From positions 1 through 37,487 of the IMG/VR virus record IMGVR_UViG_3300037189_000586: a DNA stretch of 37,487 nucleotides. One strand, written 5' to 3'. Positions 26,901-34,151 of the stretch are shown piece by piece. The DNA comes from a virus. Position 1 is the first letter of the stretch; the number at the start of each line of letters is the position of its first letter. The position numbers and the translations under genes are program-made. Under the pieces are notes generated by a model, which saw nothing but the letters and a program-made list of their open reading frames with translations, was not told the DNA's origin and ran no database searches.

Positions 26901-28809
26901 TTCCTACAGCTATATTACTAGTTTCAAATGGAACTAATGTCGAAGAAACATTATTATTTGAAAGTATAAACTGTATAGGTGCATTTAAGTACATGCCTGC
27001 AGTAGTGTCGCAGGTAAATTTACTTGTGGCAGCATCGGACGAAAAAACAAAAGTATTAATTACTCTACTAGGCCTGACTACAGTACTTCTTAATTCATCT
27101 CCTACTAATGCAATACTTGCTGGTACAGTTATAGGAAGTTCTTCGTTGTATGTTCCTGTTTTGATAAAAATAGTAGCAGGTGCTACAGCATTTGCACAAG
27201 CATACTTGATAGTACGCCATGGTTGATCCCATGTAACGCCAAATGTTGGAGTATCTGTTCCTGTTAACGCTACATAATAGACATTAGGACTAGTTAAGAT
27301 TCTTTGCCAAGAAGGAGTAGTACCGACAGATTGTAATTGATATGTTTCAGAACCAATTGCTAATGATGTTCTATTATCTGAACCTGTGGTAGAATTATAA
27401 AATAAATCACCCTGACTGCGCAGAGCATTTTGTCTTGCATGTAACGTATAAACAGTCCAGTAATTATGACTAGTATCTAAATCAGGCGCAGTTGGTGCGG
27501 ATGAAGTATGTGGGGCTATGCACATGTAACTGGCATTTTGCCATGTAACTACATCACCAGCTGTATATGTTGTATTTGTTAGCCAGAAATTTTTATGATA
27601 AGCGCCAGGTACTAACAATGACCAGTATGTAGAATTAATTCCTGAAAATGCAATAGTTTGACCATCAGTTAATGCACCGTCAGGCGCTTTGTCTAATATT
27701 ACTGTATCGGTACTGACAAGTTGCGATATTTTTTGTCCGCCGGCAAAATTAGTACTGCCGCCGGCTATAAACATACCTGCTGCTAAACTTGTATTATTAG
27801 AAAGTTTGATAGTTGTTCCGCTACTACCGGTTGCAGTGTATGTTTTTGTTATTGTAGTATTATTCGAAGGATTCTGTCCGGTATTATTTGCAATAGCTCT
27901 AAACAATCTTCCATTATAATATACGGTATCGCCTACTCTATAAGAATAACTTTGACTCCAATTTGAGGTTATAACATTGAAACCAGGTAGTACTACAGTC
28001 CAGTTAGCAGAATTATAATCGGGATCAAATCCTAAATTATTATTAATGCTGCTTTTCCAAATGTTACCACCGTATGAAACTAAATCATCTAATTGATATT
28101 TTGTAGAAATACTCCATGCACCTTCAAATTGTTGAGCAGGAAGCCAAAGGCTCCATTTTGCTGTTTCGAAAGTACCAATCGACGTATGATGTGTTGTACA
28201 AATATATAAATCTGAGTTTAATTTTACAACATCATTTGCTTTATATCTTGTGCCGCTGCTAACAAAGTCGCCTTTGTAATCGATACCGTCATAAATTGAA
28301 GTCCATTTACCGATGTCTGTTTCAAGCCCGTAAGTAATGCTAACATCGCTAGTATGAGTAGTATTACATTGATATACAATACCGCCATATCTTACTACAT
28401 CGCCCACGCCGTACGCATGATTAGTTTGCCAGCTAGCATGCCATTTATATCCTTCAACTAGTAATGTAAATTTTGCTACATCTATTACAGTTGAACTAAC
28501 ATGATAGGTATTACAGACATAAACAGCTCCACCGTATTTTACAACATTACCTGGATTATATTGCTGCCCAACATCCCAATCATACTTGTATTGTGTGCCT
28601 GCAATGATTTTTTCCCAGTAGTAGAAGTCTACTGCATCAATAGTACCTATAGTAATTAAATCAGTACTAAACACACCGGATGTATGTGCAAATTGACATA
28701 CAAACGCTTGTCCTTCAAATTCTACAACTGTGTCAATAGCATAGAAAGTGTCGGTTGCCCATGATCCAACATAATTATATCTTAAACTGCTTATTCTAAA
28801 CTCAGCCAT
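20929..28809 (-). CDS. Giant multidomain virion adhesin, 2626 aa
   Basis: Paralogue of the 2918-aa protein, and like it probably a receptor-binding or baseplate protein. Domains in order: seven CBM5/12-like repeats (about 8-455; for example DVVRYGGIVYQCNTTHTS); a fibre-type linker; a beta-helix-like region from GTDTPTFGVTWDQPWRTIKY through IFIKTGTYNEELPITVPAS and GDELRSTVVRPS to AEGFDVNETP (about 510-835), interrupted by one TTYY module; a carbohydrate-binding-like module (about 880-1155) beginning LLKNSNNLTSTGW and with YTFSVYVKAGT and YGPQIEHN; a tandem array of about seven TTYY(V/I) modules (about 1320-1850); a beta-propeller (about 1905-2155); GSGYxxxPT repeats (about 2156-2300); and the conserved C-terminal region (YSQVRLTGHDFL, DQDGNFKVGSFFGVQQATG, GGVDG). 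The ATG at 28809 has an AGGAAA site and follows the 120-aa gene by 15 bases. Confidence 0.8.
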   Translation of the reverse strand: MAEFRISSLRYNYVGSWATDTFYAIDTVVEFEGQAFVCQFAHTSGVFSTDLITIGTIDAVDFYYWEKIIAGTQYKYDWDVGQQYNPGNVVKYGGAVYVCNTYHVSSTVIDVAKFTLLVEGYKWHASWQTNHAYGVGDVVRYGGIVYQCNTTHTSDVSITYGLETDIGKWTSIYDGIDYKGDFVSSGTRYKANDVVKLNSDLYICTTHHTSIGTFETAKWSLWLPAQQFEGAWSISTKYQLDDLVSYGGNIWKSSINNNLGFDPDYNSANWTVVLPGFNVITSNWSQSYSYRVGDTVYYNGRLFRAIANNTGQNPSNNTTITKTYTATGSSGTTIKLSNNTSLAAGMFIAGGSTNFAGGQKISQLVSTDTVILDKAPDGALTDGQTIAFSGINSTYWSLLVPGAYHKNFWLTNTTYTAGDVVTWQNASYMCIAPHTSSAPTAPDLDTSHNYWTVYTLHARQNALRSQGDLFYNSTTGSDNRTSLAIGSETYQLQSVGTTPSWQRILTSPNVYYVALTGTDTPTFGVTWDQPWRTIKYACANAVAPATIFIKTGTYNEELPITVPASIALVGDELRSTVVRPSRVINTFVFSSDAATSKFTCDTTAGMYLNAPIQFILSNNNVSSTLVPFETSNIAVGTTYYVVSIDSNTEFKISTTPNGSASTLLGGSGLIQVIGGDAISNMFYVRNGSGIRNMTMSGLLGTLGTTNSLGTQRPTGGAFVSLDPGTGPADTTVWISYKSPYIQNVSSFGQGCTGLKIDGSLHNGGNKSIVANDYTHIINDGIGAWCTNTGALTELVSIFSYFGYAGYFAENGGRIRATNGNSSYGTYGVIAEGFDVNETPITAVTYNRYYGVTPTLQTVQGLSAQVLKYQFSNNGKFYNQQVLNLLKNSNNLTSTGWADDSYVTYLQNSTDPFGGLYAWQLTKTNVAANSGSIYQAINITPSGNVYTGRSGSNIIGTGNGATFTISVTAAGYVVSAITGSPVGGSGYNTGDKILISGNTVGGLLGLHDITINVDTAVSGAITVASATGTVPNTVKQKYTFSVYVKAGTASTVSLSTVFSGVSSNTTRIDYNLSALTYTTTLTGAITPLNVGIIKGNNSWNRLYFTTYDVSGLNNLCTFYVYVAGYATAVSAYNYVYGPQIEHNPYQTTPKFYLRTDTQKYSAYADFLVTGSGSGVSSVANEIRSGAVYQSRIIDPGTGDQVGGAGYKTSSNNAQGGNTSYVTLAGSETAASSTYLGLRVFLTSGTGVGQYGLISYYDDVNGYAYVAKESYDPVKITGSTSSTNELYLDSSADTNLLYTDMPVSFYPTVYSATVTSTSKATVVITSVTGGQTNTMTTTNITQLYQNMPVTFEYSGLYGGVINNFTYYITNISGNTFQVSTSIYGTPVFLVTGTGSMIMNVVSGTSYMYADSTTYMKPNMQIQFTGAALGGTSAGTIYYVNDIKDSHYFTISSGTTTTTASATTAVSNQLTVTTTAGIVSLFPIIFTGTAIGGLQLNTKYYISLIPDSSHITISNTLNQTIASATLVGANLITCTSTSGFVIGNPVKFVGITMGGLSVDTIYYVSNIPNSTQFQVATSSAILNITCTATASTTNYITSTTTSLVPLYPITFSGTGLVGSGLSTTTQYYISKIPSGSTFTVSTSILSTQMTGTTSGTNIITVLSSLNFVLNNPIIFYGETVGNIVSGTVYYISAILTPTTIKISATSGGGDLPLVTANTSSIVTVNTTGSDVTLTTQTSGTLTGKTVTTGTVATLSTATGYLNVETTGSDLTLTTGSGSMTVTTTPNKTLLVSSKGSATALFNSSYISGITAGTTYYIKTVTLGGTNTITLASTAGGSTAVSVGTSGDSMQMVVSGWDHITPGTTAATLLDTTTTYYVEPRPIYSAPSFSQTLPSFPTQGAGMTAIGYGDGYWIGVPSGIGYLVGSTDAETWSSITLPVVATWTGIAYGNGYWVLVSSGGVGNSTALYTTLPTDSWRQTTLPSQATWGSVEYGNGVFVVIDNAASSNKAAYSTNFGQSWSAASLPSSTTWTSLAFGAGTFVAIASGGTTSAYSTDGQTWVASNGLPSSTTWSSVSYGNGRFVAVSSGANAKPAYSLDGITWVQSPYVVRATSIEYGQGVFVAIRDANILAYTTEDGIVWKQRSVTGFTYTAMAFGYTAVNYGTVTGITITSSGSGYSVAPTLRFTGGGPFVTQQATATVTINPSGQVSGFSLTGAGVGYTETPTIVVTDSLSGTTAILTPVMTYTLGHDSYTGLFVTVGGNNYVTNISAGAKPKSRPTITSGIVTGFTSWEPGSGYTSAPTLTLYDTNSTQSAVTSQLIGNGSLANPIFLSRGVGYNVNTTTITTSGAGYSEDYQNSYNLILSNMTYQPSVGSDLVINGNSNIYKITSVTVLNNSTAPNVTAIIGLNPALSTALAPTNAISVVIRQKYSQVRLTGHDFLNIGYGDQYQSGYPDVPADTSLQAQNQTVEINYGRVFYTSTDQDGNFKVGSFFGVQQATGIVTLSASQFGLTGLTSLTLGGIAVGSQSVVISQISTDPTLIANSDSVIVTQKAIRTYIANRLSQGGSNVVTNQVSAGTVVLGGQNLITSTVTQGIPGSSVKMANKVSIEGAAGGVDGNESSWLYFTKHWFHR
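23260..24840 (-). repeat. Tandem array of TTYY(V/I) modules inside the 2626-aa protein
   Basis: About seven head-to-tail copies of a 55-75-residue unit. Each has a (M/N)P(V/I)xF(S/T/V)G segment, a G-G-(L/I) turn, a core TxYY(I/V), then (S/N)-(T/S)-x-(F/I)-x-(V/I)-(S/A) and a Thr-rich strand. Adjacent copies differ widely, so this is an old or fast-diverging expansion rather than a recent one. Near the end (about 23480-23660) is a shorter Thr-rich repeat with TTGSD(V/L)TLTT twice. Confidence 0.65.
26315..26379. repeat. 65-bp near-identical segment, copy in the 2626-aa gene
   Basis: Partner of 15620-15684, with 64 of 65 bases identical and in the same orientation and reading frame within the paralogous giant genes. 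Confidence 0.8.
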
Positions 28810-28824
28810 TCTATTTTCCTATGC

Positions 28825-29187
28825 TTAACTAGTATAATTGTAAGTTTGATTTATTCTTGCAACTAATTGACCTTGAGTGTTAACATAATAGTAAACACTT
28901 CTGTTGTCCCACCGCCATTGATCAAAATTCAGATTTGGATTAGGTCTGGTATGGTCAGTGTCTAATCTGCCATCTAAGAAGTCAACGCCCCATTCAAAAT
29001 TGGCAAAATTATTAGCAGCTACGCCTGCTTTATTTACTGTAACTAGGTCTTGTGAGGTTAGCTGATCGAGACGTGTAAAATATAAATTTCCGCTACTGTC
29101 TCGACGCATTGCATAAAAGTATCTAGGAACTCCGTCCCCTAATACTGTGTTTTGATCCAATAAGCCTGCATAAAATGGTGTGGCCAT
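28825..29187 (-). CDS. Small conserved virion structural protein
   Basis: 120 residues. The pattern DQNTVLGDGVPRYFYAMRRD, LYFTRLDQL, FEWGVDFLDG and W(R)WDNRSVYYYVNTQGQLV followed by NQTYNY recalls a small protein found, from memory, near structural genes of marine T4-like phages; its precise role is not established there. It is acidic and aromatic-rich in the C-terminal half, unlike the Thr/Ser-rich neighbours. An AAGGAAAG ribosome site lies just before the ATG, 9 bases after the 194-aa gene. The 2626-aa giant follows after 15 bases, so the two are probably cotranscribed. Confidence 0.65.
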   Translation of the reverse strand: MATPFYAGLLDQNTVLGDGVPRYFYAMRRDSSGNLYFTRLDQLTSQDLVTVNKAGVAANNFANFEWGVDFLDGRLDTDHTRPNPNLNFDQWRWDNRSVYYYVNTQGQLVARINQTYNYTS

Positions 29188-29196
29188 AATCTTTCC

Positions 29197-29781
29197 TTAT
29201 ACGATTTCTACATAACTTACAACAGCGTCTAAACCACCGGACCCGTAACTATATACATTAATTGTAGTGCTAGTTCCTAATACCATACGCTCACCACCAT
29301 TGACTAATTTTAATACTTGATTCTGAGGTATAATCATTTTATATGCATAATAAGCAGATGTATTTGAATTTGCATTATCAACTAGTTGTACGTTAACTAC
29401 TTGTAAATCATCTGTACAGTTAACTAGTGCTAGACCTACAACTGTTATCTTTGCATTACTTGGACTAGTAAGTAAACTAGTAGTTTTGTTTATAATTCCT
29501 GTCATGTTGCCTCCATTGCCTGTTCCAACATTAAACGGAGGACCGCCTAGACTAGTACTTATAGTAATTTCAGTAGAACTTTCAACAGTAATAATGTAAT
29601 AAGTTCCTGCAATTAAATTTCCAATAGTTGTGCCCAGTACAATAAGTTCCATTCCTACAGCTAAACCTGTAGTAGAATCAACAGTTACAATATTTCCTAC
29701 TTGATTAGTATCTGTAATTGTAATTTCTAAACCAGTAGCACCGATATTTGAACTTAATGCATTTTTAAACGTAGTTGCCAT
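29197..29781 (-). CDS. Small virion protein with an inserted TTYY-type module
   Basis: 194 residues. The first about 15 residues (MATTFKNALSSNIG) and the part after residue 105 (ITVVGLALVNCTDDLQVVNV, then MIIPQNQVLKLVNGGERMVL and AVVSYVEIV) read as one small beta-rich protein like those common in marine T4-like phages. Residues 22-98 between them are a TTYY-family module (VDSTTGLAVGMELIVLG, GTYYIITVESSTEITIST, GGPPF). The module therefore appears to be inserted in the N-terminal part of a pre-existing about 120-aa protein. The gene starts 4 bases after the 500-aa gene, with its AGGA site overlapping that gene's end. Function beyond a structural role is unknown. Confidence 0.65.
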   Translation of the reverse strand: MATTFKNALSSNIGATGLEITITDTNQVGNIVTVDSTTGLAVGMELIVLGTTIGNLIAGTYYIITVESSTEITISTSLGGPPFNVGTGNGGNMTGIINKTTSLLTSPSNAKITVVGLALVNCTDDLQVVNVQLVDNANSNTSAYYAYKMIIPQNQVLKLVNGGERMVLGTSTTINVYSYGSGGLDAVVSYVEIV

Positions 29782-29785
29782 TTTT

Positions 29786-31288
29786 TTATCCTAACATTAG
29801 TGCCGATTGGACACCGATATCTTGTAATAGTGTTGCGTCGACATTACCTCCGCCGCCGCCTCCAGAACCACTACCAACGCCGGTCCATGCAAGCCCATTC
29901 CACACTTCCATTTGTTGGATATCTGTGTTAAAACGAGTCATACCAAGTTCATATATACTTGGTCGATCTGCATTTCCGCCTGCAGGTAATACTACACCAT
30001 TTTTGCCACCAATTTTAAAGTAGCCGTCGCCGGTACCAGAAATAGTAGTTATTCCGTCTGTAACTACATTAGTGATAGTGTTGTTATAAAACCTTAAATT
30101 ACCAATCTTAACTCCGGCATTTCCGCTGGTATTAAATAATAAATCATCACCCGATGTTATAGTTGTTATAGTATTGTCGGTAATTCTAATACCGGCTGTT
30201 TCAAAAACGGATGTATAAAATTTGCCAGTATCAATGTAGGCCATTACTACATTATTAGAATAGAATCTAATTGTATTATCTCCGGCGCCCGGATATAATT
30301 CTGGAGTTATGTAAGTATTTCCAGCAACATCCCCAACTCCGCCTAATTGTATCCAGTAAGATCCATTGTAACCTTCATAACGAGACATCTCGCTATTATA
30401 TCGTATCATACCGTAACTGGCTGGATCAGGACGTTGCAGTGTAATACCTACAGGAACTTTAAAGCTAGTAGTAGAATTAATAACTACGCTGCCTGTGCCT
30501 TGAGGTTGTAACACAATGTCTTGATCGGGCTGTGTGCTGCTTATTGTATTGTTGTTAACTTTTAGTTGTTCTAAAATAATACTTCCAGAACCATTTGCAG
30601 TAAGAACTATGTTTCCGTTAGTATTTGTACTGATAATACTGTTGCCGACAATACCGATATTCCCAGTGTAAAAACTAGAAGTAATAATATTATTTGCATA
30701 TAAGGTATTCCAACGAAGAGTGTTAGAACCTAAACTATAGACGTTATCCTGGCTAGGAATAATATCACTAGCTATTTCTGCTGTAAAAACTACATTGTCA
30801 GTTGTTTGATTGCCTAACTGAATATCACCATCTGCGGTAATATCGCCTGTTGCATGTAAACTACCGTTTATTAACGTATCACTTTGAACTTTAAATTGAC
30901 CAGTTCCTGTAGGATTAATACTAATATCAGTGTTTGTTCCAGATACTTCTAACGTGCTATCGTAAATATTCCAAAGTCCTACTTGTAAGCGACCTTGATA
31001 TACAACAGGATTTGCACCAGACGGAGTTAAATTGATAGTTCCGCTAGTGCTTGAAATTGTGTTATTGAGAAATGTGAAACTGGATAATGTTGCTTGTGTC
31101 GTAACATTAAGATTTGTAGTTCTGGTAGTGCCGTTGACATCTAGGTCGTATTGAGGAGTTGATGTCTTAATTCCGACACGCAGATTATTAACGTCAAGAT
31201 AAAGAAGGTCGTCCTCAAAGGCAAGATCTACACCATCACGAAGTAGATTCGCTTTTAAGAGCGGACCTGTAATACGACCAACAGCCAT
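29786..31288 (-). CDS. Tail-fibre-like structural protein, 500 aa (paralogue of the 533-aa protein)
   Basis: The start MAVGRITGPLLKANLLRDGV and DLAFEDDLLYLDVNNLRVGI matches the 533-aa protein upstream (GRISGPLLAANLVRNNVDLA). The body is a series of short beta-repeats of the type NNTISS...IVLxPxGTGxVxI, as in fibre shafts (about residues 70-280). Two copies of the fibre motif R-P-x5-G-(M)-x-R-(F/Y)-N-(T/S)...E-x-(Y/W)-N-G-x-x-W occur at about 290-320 and 445-475. A Gly-rich linker (GSGSGGGGGG) precedes a C-terminal tail. It starts with a strong AAGGAG site about 100 bases downstream of an ATAAATA element. Likely a trimeric fibre or baseplate-attached structural protein; the exact position in the virion is unknown. 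Confidence 0.7.
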   Translation of the reverse strand: MAVGRITGPLLKANLLRDGVDLAFEDDLLYLDVNNLRVGIKTSTPQYDLDVNGTTRTTNLNVTTQATLSSFTFLNNTISSTSGTINLTPSGANPVVYQGRLQVGLWNIYDSTLEVSGTNTDISINPTGTGQFKVQSDTLINGSLHATGDITADGDIQLGNQTTDNVVFTAEIASDIIPSQDNVYSLGSNTLRWNTLYANNIITSSFYTGNIGIVGNSIISTNTNGNIVLTANGSGSIILEQLKVNNNTISSTQPDQDIVLQPQGTGSVVINSTTSFKVPVGITLQRPDPASYGMIRYNSEMSRYEGYNGSYWIQLGGVGDVAGNTYITPELYPGAGDNTIRFYSNNVVMAYIDTGKFYTSVFETAGIRITDNTITTITSGDDLLFNTSGNAGVKIGNLRFYNNTITNVVTDGITTISGTGDGYFKIGGKNGVVLPAGGNADRPSIYELGMTRFNTDIQQMEVWNGLAWTGVGSGSGGGGGGNVDATLLQDIGVQSALMLG

Positions 31289-31390
31289 CTGCTCTCCTTA
31301 ATACCCCGTGTTTCACGGTTAACCACCTTGCATTGCGGGTTTACCACAGTTTAATATCGCAAAATCTTGGTCTGATTTTTGCTGTAATAT
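31289..31390 (-). promoter_or_regulatory. Leader region of the 500-aa gene with hairpins
   Basis: This makes up most of the 131-base non-coding gap between the two fibre-like genes. It holds an imperfect stem at 31359-31382 (8 pairs with one extra base), a GGTTAACC palindrome at 31317-31324, and a small hairpin at 31306-31318 (ccgtg, loop ttt, cacgg). No T-tract follows the first stem on the minus strand, so it does not look like a standard terminator. Confidence 0.35.
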
Positions 31391-31397
31391 TATTTAT
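31391..31397 (-). promoter_or_regulatory. Late promoter (ATAAATA) for the 500-aa gene
   Basis: The minus strand reads TGATAAATAAT just after the 533-aa gene and about 102 bases before the ATG at 31288. It matches the late-promoter core seen at 6394 and 10984. Confidence 0.55.
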
Positions 31398-31419
31398 CAG
31401 AATCGGAATTTACTGTTGA

Positions 31420-33021
31420 TTACAGGTTGAAAATGAGTGCCCATTCGGTCATAGTAGAATAGGCAACTACTTCGTCAACTCCTCCACCACCGCCACCACC
31501 GCCCATAGTTACCCAAGAATTAGTTTTGGTACTGTAAGCTTCGCCGGATCCAGTTTCGGTATTAAAACGATATTCCCCATTTTCTGGTGTAAGAGGACGC
31601 TCTAATGTTGTTCCAAATGGTAAAACAACACCTTTGCCTGAAAATTTTAAATAACCTCGATTGGTGCTGTTAAAAGTTAATGGTTGTGATGTGACACTTA
31701 TCGTATCGTCTGAAATTGAAACTCCGGATACTATTGTATTTCCAGCAGGTGTGCTAATAGCAGTATCTGTAGTATTACTAACTATACGTCCAGTAAATGT
31801 AGGTCCGCCTAGTTTAGCAGTTATACTATAAAACTTAGTTGTATCAATGTATGTTTTTACTACATTATTTGTAGCAAATCGAATAGTGTTATCTCCGACA
31901 TTTACAGTTAATTCTGGTGTAATATACGTGGCACTATTGCTGCTGTAGACATTGTTTAGACTTACTAGTTGTCCGGCAGGAACATAACCTTCATATCTGT
32001 GATAGGTACTATTAAAACGTAACTGCCCGTATTCAGTTAACAGTAAGTTTGAATTGTTACCTGAAGGTAATTTTACAGATGCAGTTGAATCTACCACAGT
32101 TGAACCAGCACCTCTTGGAGAAAGAATTATACTTTTTTCTGTATTATTAGCAGGAGAAGCGGCTACATTAGTAATAGTATTTTGATTGAATTTTAAATTA
32201 AGAGCAACTATACTGCCGCTGCCATTAGGCGCAAGAATTAAATCTTGTCCGGCTGTTTTAGTTTGGATAGTATTTGCAACAATTGAAATGTCCGGAAATG
32301 TAGTAGTAAAGAAATTAGATACATTTACAGTTAATGATTTCCAACGTAAACTAGGAGAACCAATGTCATAACTAGGAAGATTTACACCATCGCTGCTGTA
32401 TTCTTGAGAATCTTCCGTGATAAAAACGATTCCATCTGCCGCAGCAAGTGTGCCTGCAGTAACAGGCGCCGGTAACATATTACTAGCTACATGTCCGTTA
32501 ATTGTAACAGTATCAGTAGTTTCATTTCCAAAATAGATGTTACCATCTAATGTAATGTTACCTGTAGCATGAACACCACCAGTAACATACATATCAGAAT
32601 TTACAATTAATTTTCCAGTACCCGGAGGATCAAAAGTAATGTCAGTATCTGCAGTTGTGGCTGAGAAATAATTATCACCGATCTCTAAATTGCCAACTCT
32701 TACAGCACCTGTAACTGCTATTGTAGGATTACTTGTTTGATCTGGTCTGATGTATATCTTACCAGAAAGATGCTGAATTGTATTCGAAGATACAACGAAG
32801 TTTCCTATAGTAGTAGTTGTATTTGTAGTTAAGGAATCGGATCTAGTAGTACCGTTTACAAATAATTCTGATGTAGGTGCTGCTGTTTTGATACCTACAT
32901 AGTTAGGAGTACTGTTGACTTTTAGATAAACAAGATCCGTCTCGAAAGCTAGATCTACATTATTTCTAACAAGATTTGCGGCTAGTAGTGGGCCACTAAT
33001 ACGCCCTAGTTCGGCGCCCAT
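31420..33021 (-). CDS. Tail-fibre-like structural protein, 533 aa
   Basis: The N-terminus, GRISGPLLAANLVRNNVDLA then FETDLVYL and GIKTAAPTSELFVNGTTRS, is shared with the 500-aa paralogue downstream. It contains shaft-like repeats of the type NTIxxxxxGQDLILAPNGSG. Fibre motifs G-x-x-RFN(S/T)...E-(G/A)-Y occur twice (about 330-350 and 480-505). A run of glycines (GGGGGGG) precedes the C-terminal hydrophobic tail. A TPELTVNVGDNTIRFATNNV segment has a direct counterpart in the 500-aa protein (TPELYPGAGDNTIRFYSNNV). It lies 9 bases after the 264-aa gene with an AAGGA site. Role: probable fibre or baseplate-attached structural protein. Confidence 0.7.
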   Translation of the reverse strand: MGAELGRISGPLLAANLVRNNVDLAFETDLVYLKVNSTPNYVGIKTAAPTSELFVNGTTRSDSLTTNTTTTIGNFVVSSNTIQHLSGKIYIRPDQTSNPTIAVTGAVRVGNLEIGDNYFSATTADTDITFDPPGTGKLIVNSDMYVTGGVHATGNITLDGNIYFGNETTDTVTINGHVASNMLPAPVTAGTLAAADGIVFITEDSQEYSSDGVNLPSYDIGSPSLRWKSLTVNVSNFFTTTFPDISIVANTIQTKTAGQDLILAPNGSGSIVALNLKFNQNTITNVAASPANNTEKSIILSPRGAGSTVVDSTASVKLPSGNNSNLLLTEYGQLRFNSTYHRYEGYVPAGQLVSLNNVYSSNSATYITPELTVNVGDNTIRFATNNVVKTYIDTTKFYSITAKLGGPTFTGRIVSNTTDTAISTPAGNTIVSGVSISDDTISVTSQPLTFNSTNRGYLKFSGKGVVLPFGTTLERPLTPENGEYRFNTETGSGEAYSTKTNSWVTMGGGGGGGGVDEVVAYSTMTEWALIFNL

Positions 33022-33030
33022 TGACTGTCC

Positions 33031-33825
33031 TTATTTGTCAAACCCGTGTAAAACTACTACAGGTTTACCTAAAGGAACTGCGGAACTAAATTTAACAAAA
33101 TATCCAGATCCCGTATTTGTAGAATCTGTTATAGTTAACATTGTTCCAGAAGAAATTGATGACGTAATAGTTGGCTTATTGATAGTAATACTAGTCAACT
33201 GCCCGCTTGTGTTTGTTGTATATGTTAAAATTGCTGTGTTTGATTGTAAGTATGCACTGCCTGTAACAATTGCACCGGTAATGTCAACTGCAGGATATAC
33301 AATATATCCTGTAGCAGTTGGATCAAAATTAATAGTAGTTGCACCAGAACTAGTAATGCCGCTAGTTTTAGGTGTGTATACTTCTCCTGCAATACTAGGG
33401 TTTTGTTCAATAGTATAGTTAGTTGTAAATAATTGAATAACATTTTCAACTAATACAATTAAATTTGCACCAGACCAAGATGTTCCGCTTTGAACAACAG
33501 TAGGAGGAGCAGGATTAAGTGGTCCAAAATAAACAGTACTAGCATCGCCATAGCCAAGTAATTGTTGTGTAATCGGTGTAGCCTCTTTGAATCGTATGGC
33601 CCGCCATGTAGCACTACCTAACGTTGTACCTTGATAAATTTCTACCTCAGCTGTACCTGTATTGTATCTCATTTGTCCTAAACTTGGGCTGCTAATAGCT
33701 GCCGAACTGTTAGGTAACACCAAACTGTTAGTCGTGTTCATTAGAACATCATTGTCAGTGGTTATAGCTACTCGCTTGTCGTAGATCATTCTACGATTTA
33801 AAGTTAATGTTTTTAAATATCTCAT
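33031..33825 (-). CDS. Virion structural protein with fibre-type motif
   Basis: 264 residues. The region near 45-80 (SSPSLGQMRYNTGTAEVEIY, then WRAIRFKE) is the same type of short motif seen at the C-terminal ends of the 500- and 533-aa proteins. It is followed by NLIVLVENVIQLFTTNYTIE (about 125-145), which recalls a repeated unit in marine T4-like phage structural proteins, and a beta-rich C-terminal third ending VVVLHGFDK. The ATG overlaps the stop of the 105-aa gene by one base (TAATG), and no good ribosome site is seen, so translation is probably coupled. Function is otherwise unknown. Confidence 0.65.
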   Translation of the reverse strand: MRYLKTLTLNRRMIYDKRVAITTDNDVLMNTTNSLVLPNSSAAISSPSLGQMRYNTGTAEVEIYQGTTLGSATWRAIRFKEATPITQQLLGYGDASTVYFGPLNPAPPTVVQSGTSWSGANLIVLVENVIQLFTTNYTIEQNPSIAGEVYTPKTSGITSSGATTINFDPTATGYIVYPAVDITGAIVTGSAYLQSNTAILTYTTNTSGQLTSITINKPTITSSISSGTMLTITDSTNTGSGYFVKFSSAVPLGKPVVVLHGFDK

Positions 33826-34142
33826 TAGACTGTCAATGTGCTAACTGTTGCAGATAAACCTGTAGTAGAACCAACTGCTACGATTGTATCATTATTAGCT
33901 AGTACCATTTTTTCTTGGTCAAAACTAACTGTATCCCCAGCTGGTACTGATAATGCGCTTACAATCATGTTGCTTGTACCTGGAGTTCCAACAGCTCCTG
34001 CATTATTTGATACTGCATACATAGTTAAATTTACATCCGACACAGAAGTATTGCAAACAATTATAGTTGTTATTGCATTATTTCCTGCACTGGTATAAAT
34101 TGTTGTGTTGGTTGCTAAAATTGCTGTATTCTTAATTGCCAT
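33825..34142 (-). CDS. Small conserved virion structural protein
   Basis: 105 residues. MAIKNTAILATNTTIYTSAG, then TTIIVCNTSVSDVNLTMYAV and VPAGDTVSFDQEKMVLANND are strongly reminiscent of a small protein seen near capsid and fibre genes of marine T4-like phages. It is all-beta in appearance, with no catalytic motif. An AAGGA site overlaps the end of the 401-aa gene. Its stop overlaps the start of the 264-aa gene. A decoration, adaptor or fibre-associated role is plausible but not shown. Confidence 0.65.
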   Translation of the reverse strand: MAIKNTAILATNTTIYTSAGNNAITTIIVCNTSVSDVNLTMYAVSNNAGAVGTPGTSNMIVSALSVPAGDTVSFDQEKMVLANNDTIVAVGSTTGLSATVSTLTV

Positions 34143-34151
34143 TTTACGTCC

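Noticed and set aside
12121-28809. The giant genes as frameshifted or assembly-fused reading frames
   Set aside because: Both are continuous, collinear with each other from the N-terminal CBM repeats to the same C-terminal block, and have proper starts and stops.
31359-31382. Terminator of the 533-aa gene
   Set aside because: The stem lies downstream of the ATAAATA element and is not followed by a T-run on the minus strand, so it fits a leader structure better.
33035-33418. Plus-strand open frame of 127 codons
   Set aside because: It is wholly antisense to the 264-aa gene, with no ribosome site or promoter; hydrophobic residue runs are what reverse translation of Thr/Asn-rich sequence gives.
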